Shown here piece after piece: positions 15,096 to 20,245 of a stretch of DNA of 20,245 bases (positions within the stretch are counted from its first letter, which is position 1; each line of letters opens with the position of its first letter). The position numbers and the translations under genes are program-made. This stretch comes from Rubrolithibacter sp043763625 (lineage in GTDB: Bacteria > Bacteroidota > Bacteroidia > Sphingobacteriales > Sphingobacteriaceae), in assembly GCA_043763625.1 (NCBI GenBank), contig JAYULL010000017.1:1-20245 (forward strand), read 5' to 3'. The notes beneath the pieces are model-generated. The model worked only from the letters and a program-made list of their open reading frames with translations, was not told where the DNA came from and did no database searches.

Positions 15096-16280
15096 ATGTT
15101 AAAAGATAAAATACAACAACTTGCTTCTGCTATTCATGCTGATGTAATTAAAAACCGTCGTCATTTACATGCAAACCCGGAGCTCTCTTTTCGAGAGTAC
15201 AAAACTTCTGAATTTGTAAAATCTCAACTGGATTCTTTGGGGATAGAGTGGCAAGCGATGGCTTCCACCGGAATAGTAGCCTTAATTAAAGGATATAAGC
15301 CGTCGGAAGAAGTTGTTGCACTTCGCGGAGATATGGACGCTTTACCGATAAACGAGGCAAATGAAGTAGAATATAAGTCTAAAAATGCCGGAGTGATGCA
15401 TGCTTGCGGACACGATGTTCACACCTCTTCATTGCTTGGAACGGCTAAAATCTTACAGAAGATAAAAAGCGAATTTGCCGGAACAGTGAAATTTATTTTT
15501 CAACCGGCAGAAGAAAAGTTGCCGGGCGGTGCCAGTATGATGATTAAGGAAGGCGTGTTGGAAAATCCAAAGCCAACAGCTGTATTAGGCCAACATGTAA
15601 TGCCTTTAATTGATGCCGGAAAAATCGGAATTCGTTCCGGCAAGTACATGGCTTCCACAGACGAAATTTACGTAACGGTAAAAGGAAAAGGTGGTCATGG
15701 GGCTCAGCCCCAGCAAAATGTTGATCCGGTTCTTATTACATCGCACATCATTGTTGCTCTGCAACAGGTGGTAAGCCGTATGTCTCATCCGGCAATGCCC
15801 ACGGTTCTGTCCTTTGGAAAAGTAATTGCAAACGGCGCCACAAACGTTATTCCTAGTGAAGTTTATCTTGAGGGAACGTTTAGAACATTTGATGAAGAAT
15901 GGCGAACTGACGCTCACCAAAGGATGAAAAAAATGGCCGAGGGAATTGCCGAAAGTATGGGAGCAAGTTGCGATTTCACTATTATGAAAGGTTATCCGTT
16001 TTTGGTGAATGAAGAAAACCTGACGGCAAAAGTTAGAGAATTTGCGGAAGATTATTTGGGCAAAGAGAATGTTTTAGACTTGGATATCTGGATGGCGGGC
16101 GAAGACTTTGCATATTATTCGCAGATAACCGATTCCTGTTTTTATCGCCTCGGGACGAGAAACGAAGCAAGAGGAATTACTTCGTCTGTTCACACTCCTA
16201 CTTTTGATATTGATGAAAGCGCATTAGCAGTAAGTACAGGGTTGATGGCTTATATTGCTGTGAAGCGATTGGGAAATTAA
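15096..16280 (+). CDS. M20-family amidohydrolase (hippurate/N-acyl-amino-acid hydrolase type)
   Basis: A 394-residue zinc peptidase-fold enzyme of the M20D group, which cleaves N-acyl or N-benzoyl groups from amino acids, probably in the cytoplasm as no signal peptide is seen. Visible family motifs are RRHLHANPELSF near the start, RGDMDALPI (77-85), the metal-binding MHACGHDVHT (101-110; Cys104, His106), QPAEE (136-140), GQHVMP with His167, the dimerisation-domain motif GGHGAQP, and SSVHTP with His366. The ATG at 15096 is chosen over an in-frame ATG at 15006, because the extra 30 residues lie on the hairpin at 15001-15030 and do not resemble the family. The next gene starts 4 bases after its stop. 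Confidence 0.93.
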   Translation: MLKDKIQQLASAIHADVIKNRRHLHANPELSFREYKTSEFVKSQLDSLGIEWQAMASTGIVALIKGYKPSEEVVALRGDMDALPINEANEVEYKSKNAGVMHACGHDVHTSSLLGTAKILQKIKSEFAGTVKFIFQPAEEKLPGGASMMIKEGVLENPKPTAVLGQHVMPLIDAGKIGIRSGKYMASTDEIYVTVKGKGGHGAQPQQNVDPVLITSHIIVALQQVVSRMSHPAMPTVLSFGKVIANGATNVIPSEVYLEGTFRTFDEEWRTDAHQRMKKMAEGIAESMGASCDFTIMKGYPFLVNEENLTAKVREFAEDYLGKENVLDLDIWMAGEDFAYYSQITDSCFYRLGTRNEARGITSSVHTPTFDIDESALAVSTGLMAYIAVKRLGN

Positions 16281-16284
16281 GATT

Positions 16285-17346
16285 ATGAAACTTGGAGGGG
16301 GGATTTGTTATGCTGAGCATAGTCTTGGCAATATTTTAAAAATAAAAAGGCCTTCTTCTCGACCCGGGCTGATTCAGAACCCTCAACTTTTCCATCGGTG
16401 TCATGCTGAGCGAAGCCGAAGCATCTTACTGACTTTTATCTTAATTATCTTTTCGATTAACGCGTTTTCACAAACCACTAAGCGCTTCAATCCGGATACT
16501 ATTCTTACAGTTCACATCGATTCCGTAATCTCGATAAAGGTAAGCCGACTTAATGCCGAGTTATTTATTAAGAAAATTGTAAGCGATACAAGTTTTTACG
16601 ACGCTTTTAGAAATATGAAAAGGTACGATTTTACTGCCGAAAATCATATCGTCACCTACGATAAAAAGAACCGAGTTGAAGGTAAAATCTACCGTAAGCT
16701 CTTTCACTCCGGCACAGGAAAAGAGAAGGTTAAAGTTTTGGCAAAGCAAGAAAGCGGAAAGCTATTTAAGCGAAACGGGAAGTATCAATTAACTACTGTA
16801 GAAATGTTCGACTACATTTTTACGGGCGCATATAAATCTGAATTTTCAGCAGCTGCATCATCCAACGCTAAGGGCGACAAGAACCAATCCTACAAAGACA
16901 AACTGAAAACTCTAATATTTAGTCCCGGCCGGCCGGTTAAAGGAATTCCGCTAATTTCGGGCAAAACCGCCATCTTTTCTGCTGATATGCGGCAATATTA
17001 CGATTATCAGTTTTTTAGCGGAACTTATCTTGATTCCATTCCCGTTTATCGGTTTAAAGTAACCGAAAAGAAAGACTTGTCGGGCTGGACGAAAGACGGC
17101 CTTATGATAAAAGAATTGACTACGATTTTCGATAAGCGAAATATGCAGATATTGGGGCGCTATATTGATATGAAGTACGATAATATGCTATTCGATTTCG
17201 ATGTGAAAATGAATATTGAGTTGGGATATTTCGATAAGGGAGAGGTAATGCTTCCCACAAAAATAAGCTACCAAGGTAATTGGGATGTGCCGATGAAGAA
17301 AGAAGAACGAGCAAGTTTTTTGATATTGCAAAAGGATTATAAATAA
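16285..17346 (+). CDS. Exported protein of unknown function with a repeat-interrupted N-terminus
   Basis: I do not recognise the family. The mature part (about residues 63-353) is hydrophilic and rich in beta-type segments, with conserved-looking stretches such as GKTAIFSADMRQYYDYQFF and DVKMNIELGYFDKGEVMLPT, reminiscent of Bacteroidota envelope proteins. The N-terminus is odd: Met-Lys is followed by 45 residues encoded by a dispersed repeat (including CHAERSRSI at 39-47), and only then by a clear signal-peptide core, LLTFILIIFSINAFSQ (48-63). Removing codons 3-47 gives MKLLTFILIIFSINAFSQ, an ordinary signal peptide, so the repeat seems to have entered in frame. Whether the longer leader is still exported is unknown. 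It lies 4 bases after the amidohydrolase stop. Confidence 0.7.
   Translation: MKLGGGICYAEHSLGNILKIKRPSSRPGLIQNPQLFHRCHAERSRSILLTFILIIFSINAFSQTTKRFNPDTILTVHIDSVISIKVSRLNAELFIKKIVSDTSFYDAFRNMKRYDFTAENHIVTYDKKNRVEGKIYRKLFHSGTGKEKVKVLAKQESGKLFKRNGKYQLTTVEMFDYIFTGAYKSEFSAAASSNAKGDKNQSYKDKLKTLIFSPGRPVKGIPLISGKTAIFSADMRQYYDYQFFSGTYLDSIPVYRFKVTEKKDLSGWTKDGLMIKELTTIFDKRNMQILGRYIDMKYDNMLFDFDVKMNIELGYFDKGEVMLPTKISYQGNWDVPMKKEERASFLILQKDYK
16307..16425 (+). repeat. Dispersed GTCATGCTGAGCGAAG-type repeat inside a coding region
   Basis: Bases 16399-16425 read TGTCATGCTGAGCGAAGCCG and on to GAAGCATC, the core of a short repeat family that I know from many Bacteroidota genomes. A diverged copy in the same orientation, TGTTATGCTGAGCATAGTC, is at 16307-16325. 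The segment that appears inserted is about 16291-16425 (135 bases, divisible by three), between codons AAA and TTA of the downstream gene. No clear target duplication was seen. Confidence 0.7.
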
Positions 17347-17360
17347 AAAACAGTTGTAAG

Positions 17361-17381
17361 AGTTATAATATTGTTATAACT
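17361..17381. promoter_or_regulatory. Palindromic operator in front of mazEF
   Basis: AGTTATAA (17361-17368) and TTATAACT (17374-17381) form a perfect 8-bp inverted repeat with spacer TATTG, ending 6 bases before the mazE ATG. It overlaps TAATATTG (17366-17373), one mismatch from the TAnnTTTG -7 box. MazE antitoxins bind palindromes at their own promoter, so this is the obvious candidate for autoregulation by MazE or MazEF. Confidence 0.6.
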
Positions 17382-17387
17382 TTAAAT

Positions 17388-17636
17388 ATGATAGTCAGAA
17401 TTAGAAAGATCGGCAACTCACAAGGGGTTCTTATTCCAAAAAGCTTGTTAACACAATGTTCTATTGAGGAAAATGCCGTTGTGGAGGTAAAAGATCATAA
17501 GATTGTTATCAGCCCCTTTGAGCATGAAAAACGGAAAGGGTGGGAAGACGCTTTTAAGAAGATGTCTGAAGCCGGTGATGACAAGGCGGAATTTCCTGAC
17601 TTGTTCCCAGATGAGGATCTTGAGGAGTGGACGTAG
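17388..17636 (+). CDS. mazE: MazE-type antitoxin, AbrB-like DNA-binding fold
   Basis: An 82-residue antitoxin that should neutralise the adjacent MazF and repress its own promoter. The N-terminal half is the swapped-hairpin AbrB/MazE domain: IRKIGNSQGVLIPKSLL at 4-20 is the typical motif, followed by VVEVKDHKIVISP. The C-terminal tail is acidic (EFPDLFPDEDLEEWT), as expected for the segment that wraps over the toxin. The last 10 bases overlap the toxin start in another frame, giving translational coupling. A palindrome immediately upstream is the likely operator. Confidence 0.92.
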   Translation: MIVRIRKIGNSQGVLIPKSLLTQCSIEENAVVEVKDHKIVISPFEHEKRKGWEDAFKKMSEAGDDKAEFPDLFPDEDLEEWT

Positions 17637-17947
17637 ATCAATACTCTGTTTTTTGGGTAAATCTCGATACCACAATAGGTTCGGAAGTCAATAAGACTCG
17701 CCCTTGTGTTGTCATTTCACCGGTTGAAATGAATAAATATTTAAACACGGTAATTATAGCGCCTCTAACTCACACAATTAAAGCTTATCCCACCAGGGTT
17801 CTTTGTTTAGTAGCCGGCGAAAGAGGAGCGATAATGTTAGATCAAATCCGGACCATAGATAAAAGAAGATTAACATCTTTTATTGCTAAGCTGAAAGATC
17901 AGGAAGTAGACCGAATAAAATTTGTAATAAAAGAAATGTTTTGCTAG
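17627..17947 (+). CDS. mazF: MazF-type endoribonuclease toxin
   Basis: A 106-residue toxin of the MazF/PemK family, which cuts single-stranded RNA at short sequence motifs and arrests growth when free of MazE. The family core is clear: VFWVNLDTTIGSEVNKTRPCVVIS, given in part as GSEVNKTRPCVV (18-29), then IIAPLTH and the C-terminal AIMLDQIRTIDKRRL. Arg25 and Thr48 fall where the catalytic pair of B. subtilis MazF lies, so it is probably active. The start is GTG at 17627, inside the last codons of mazE with GAGGA just upstream. The dnaG ATG follows its stop by 6 bases. Confidence 0.93.
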   Translation: MDVDQYSVFWVNLDTTIGSEVNKTRPCVVISPVEMNKYLNTVIIAPLTHTIKAYPTRVLCLVAGERGAIMLDQIRTIDKRRLTSFIAKLKDQEVDRIKFVIKEMFC

Positions 17948-17953
17948 CATTAG

Positions 17954-19873
17954 ATGATCCCCAAAGAAACCGTCGATAAGATTTTAGAAACTGTTCGTAT
18001 AGAAGAAGTAGTGGGCGACTTTGTGCATTTAAAGAAACGCGGCACAAGTTTGATCGGAAACTGCCCGTTTCATAACGAAAAAACACCTTCATTTCACGTT
18101 TCGGCGATTAAGGGGATTTATAAATGTTTCGGCTGTGGTAAGGGCGGAGATTCGGTGCGTTTTGTGATGGATCACGAAAAGTATTCCTATCCGGAAGCGC
18201 TTAAATATCTCGCTAACAAATACAATGTTGAAATAGAGGAAATCTTACCATCTCCTGAACAACAAATTGCTGATGACAAGCGGGAGAGCCTTTATATTGT
18301 TACCGCTTGGGCCGGAAAATTTTTTCAACAGTCTTTATGGGAAACCGAACCCGGGCAAAATATCGGCTTAAGCTATTTTAAAGAAAGAGGTTTCCGCGAG
18401 GATATTCTAAAAAAGTTTGAGTTAGGCTATTCGCCCGACGATTGGGACGCATTAATTGTTAAAGCAACCGGTGCCGGACACAAAGAAGAATTTCTAGAAG
18501 AAACAGGTTTAGCCGTCAGGAACGATAAAGGGAAGCTTTACGATCGCTTCCGCGCGAGGGTAATGTTTCCCATCCACAATTTTACCGGACGAGTGATCGG
18601 CTTTGGCGGACGGACTTTAAAAACCGATAAGAATGTCCCTAAATACGTAAACTCGCCGGAGAGTGAGATATATCATAAATCAAATGTTCTTTACGGATTG
18701 TTCCAGGCGAAAAAGGCAATCCGCGATTCAGATAATTGTTTTTTGGTTGAAGGCTATGCTGATGTTCTTTCAGTTCATCAAGCCGGAGTAGAAAATGTAG
18801 TAGCCTCTTCCGGAACATCGCTCACTACCGAACAAATTCGTTTAATAGGTCGCTTTACTAGAAATGTGACAATTCTTTACGATGGTGATGCTGCCGGAAT
18901 TAAGGCTTCGCTTCGCGGCTTAGATATGATTTTAGAGGAAGGCTTAAACGTTAAGGTTGTTCTTTTTCCTGACGGGCACGATCCTGATTCTTACATTCAA
19001 AAGCTTGGCAGTTCTTCTTTCAAAACTCATATCGAACAGAGCCGGAAAGATTTTATTCTTTATAAAACTTCTATTCTGCTTCAAGATGCCGGAAAGGATC
19101 CTATAAAAAAAGCGGGGATAATTCGAGATGTAGTTGAAAGCATTGCGAAAATTCCCGATAGTATAAAAGCTTCTGTTTTTGTACGAGAATGTAGCTCCCT
19201 TCTGCAGATTGAAGAGCGAATTTTGATTGCAGAGTTGAACAAACTTCGATTAAACAAGTCGAAGAAAGAACAATCCTCACCGTTGCAAAAACCGGCGCCG
19301 GAAGAAGAAATTTCAGGTCAGGAACTGATAGAAAGTTATACAGAGAGGGACGATCGACAGGAGAAGGAAATTGTTCGTTTGTTGTTAAATTACGGCCATG
19401 AACTAGTGCATTGGGACGGTATTACCGATACTTATATCGGCCCTTACGTAATCGCGAATTTATCTGACGTGGAGTTTGAAGACCCGCTTTGCCGGAAGTT
19501 CTTAAAAGAATACGCAGCGAAGCTTGAAAACGGGGACTTACCGACCGAGCAAGATTTTATCACGAATCAAGATTCCAAAATGGCTGATTTTGCAATCTCA
19601 CTGGTTTCCTCACCTTATGTTTTAAGCGAGAATTGGTATGCCAAGCGAAAAATTTACGTAAAAAACGAAAAAGAAAACCTTCGATCTACTATCCTTGGCG
19701 GCATATTTCATTTAAAAAAGCGAAAGGTAGATCGTATTCTCCAAAACCTTCGTGAAGAAATTAAAGTAGAAACAGACGCGGACAACCAAGCTATTTTAAT
19801 GCAACGGTATGTACGCATTAAGGAAGTTGAAAAAGGTATTTCCAATTTTTTGGGCTCAGTAATTGTTAAGTAA
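17954..19873 (+). CDS. dnaG: DNA primase DnaG
   Basis: DnaG makes the RNA primers for chromosome replication, working with the DnaB helicase. The 639-residue protein has a normal layout. The N-terminal CHC2 zinc finger has Cys37, His40, Cys58 and Cys61 (NCPFHNEKTPSF, YKCFGCGKGGD). The polymerase-domain motif DRFRARVMFPI is at 198-208. The TOPRIM catalytic residues are Glu266 in VEGYADV, and Asp310 and Asp312 in LYDGDAAG, with GHDPDSYI at 341-348. The C-terminal helicase-interaction part (from about 440) is less conserved. The gene sits 6 bases behind mazF and overlaps yraN by one base (TAATG), so the four genes look co-transcribed. No separate promoter was seen in front of it. Confidence 0.97.
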   Translation: MIPKETVDKILETVRIEEVVGDFVHLKKRGTSLIGNCPFHNEKTPSFHVSAIKGIYKCFGCGKGGDSVRFVMDHEKYSYPEALKYLANKYNVEIEEILPSPEQQIADDKRESLYIVTAWAGKFFQQSLWETEPGQNIGLSYFKERGFREDILKKFELGYSPDDWDALIVKATGAGHKEEFLEETGLAVRNDKGKLYDRFRARVMFPIHNFTGRVIGFGGRTLKTDKNVPKYVNSPESEIYHKSNVLYGLFQAKKAIRDSDNCFLVEGYADVLSVHQAGVENVVASSGTSLTTEQIRLIGRFTRNVTILYDGDAAGIKASLRGLDMILEEGLNVKVVLFPDGHDPDSYIQKLGSSSFKTHIEQSRKDFILYKTSILLQDAGKDPIKKAGIIRDVVESIAKIPDSIKASVFVRECSSLLQIEERILIAELNKLRLNKSKKEQSSPLQKPAPEEEISGQELIESYTERDDRQEKEIVRLLLNYGHELVHWDGITDTYIGPYVIANLSDVEFEDPLCRKFLKEYAAKLENGDLPTEQDFITNQDSKMADFAISLVSSPYVLSENWYAKRKIYVKNEKENLRSTILGGIFHLKKRKVDRILQNLREEIKVETDADNQAILMQRYVRIKEVEKGISNFLGSVIVK

Positions 19874-20235
19874 TGGGTTTTACGCAGCAGCTCGGGCAAA
19901 AAGGCGAAGACATCGCGAAGGCACATCTTGAAGAAAACGGCTACGAAATTTTAGACGAAAACTGGTGTTTTAAAAAAGCTCAGGTTGACCTGATTGCATA
20001 TAAAAATAAAACAATAGTTTTTGTAGAAGTTAAAACTCGCTCTTCTTCTACTTATGGCGACCCTGAAGATTTTGTGAACCTAAATCAACAACGAACTTTG
20101 CAAAAAGCTGCCGAGGAATACTTACATATTATGAACCATCAAGGTGAAATCCGTTTTGATATTATCTCAATTCTTTTTAACTCTGCTCAAAAATTTATTC
20201 TCAAGCATATTGAAGACGCATTTTGGCCAAACTAA
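19873..20235 (+). CDS. yraN: UPF0102 (YraN) family protein, nuclease-like fold
   Basis: A complete 120-residue UPF0102 protein. The family has a restriction-endonuclease-like fold and is often found near DNA-processing genes, but its role is unproven. The family signature GQKGEDIAKAHLEENGYEIL is at 8-27. The nuclease-type residues are Asp39 in QVDLIA, then Glu52 and Lys54 in VFVEVKTR, the PD-(D/E)xK pattern. The ATG shares its A with the last base of the dnaG stop codon, so translation is likely coupled. The stop lies 10 bases from the window end. Confidence 0.93.
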   Translation: MGFTQQLGQKGEDIAKAHLEENGYEILDENWCFKKAQVDLIAYKNKTIVFVEVKTRSSSTYGDPEDFVNLNQQRTLQKAAEEYLHIMNHQGEIRFDIISILFNSAQKFILKHIEDAFWPN

Positions 20236-20245
20236 TAAATAATGA

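Noticed and set aside
1..20245. CRISPR arrays, tRNAs, insertion sequences and phage genes
   Set aside because: I found no regularly spaced repeats, tRNA cloverleaf signatures, transposase motifs or phage proteins on either strand; only the short dispersed repeat near 16307-16425 looks mobile.

Overview
The window looks like chromosomal DNA from a Bacteroidota bacterium, most likely of the Sphingobacteriales/Pedobacter–Solitalea kind (order-level call is inference). Grounds: moderately AT-rich DNA, start codons without strong Shine-Dalgarno sequences, candidate promoters resembling the Bacteroidota TAnnTTTG -7 box, a SecA of about 1100 residues, a TlpA-like protein with a DUF4369-type N-terminus, and a GTCATGCTGAGCGAAG-type dispersed repeat (translated CHAERSRSI) typical of this phylum. 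No phage genes, transposases, CRISPR arrays or tRNAs were seen; most of the window is housekeeping genes.

Layout. (1) 1-98: 3' end of a 5S rRNA and a strong terminator, closing an rRNA operon. (2) 99-2507: groES-groEL with a candidate sigma-54-like promoter and a TGTCA/TGACA palindrome upstream, and a terminator downstream. (3) 2542-3327: an MscS-type channel. (4) 6894-3427, minus strand: a likely four-gene operon of an NAD-dependent epimerase, a phosphoserine-phosphatase fusion protein, an SGNH lipoprotein and a DUF2752 membrane protein. (5) 6971-9313, plus strand: an arginase-superfamily protein and a TlpA/DUF4369 thioredoxin-like protein. (6) 11180-9353, minus strand: purD and an overlapping small membrane protein. 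(7) 11181-11684: about 500 bp of structured non-coding DNA between divergent purD and secA. (8) 11685 to the end, plus strand: secA, an M20 amidohydrolase, an exported protein of unknown function, mazE-mazF, dnaG and yraN.

The main genes serve protein folding (GroESL), protein export (SecA), purine and serine synthesis (PurD, SerB-like), osmotic protection (MscS) and replication (DnaG). The points most worth a second look are these: a SerB-type phosphatase fused to what reads as a SerA whose NAD-binding domain is missing while the ACT domain is kept; an in-frame dispersed repeat that appears to split a signal peptide; a mazEF toxin-antitoxin pair packed directly against dnaG and yraN with a palindromic operator in front; mutually exclusive RNA pairings ending in a terminator-like hairpin between purD and secA; and a candidate heat-shock promoter upstream of groES. 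All of these rest on reading the sequence without database searches.
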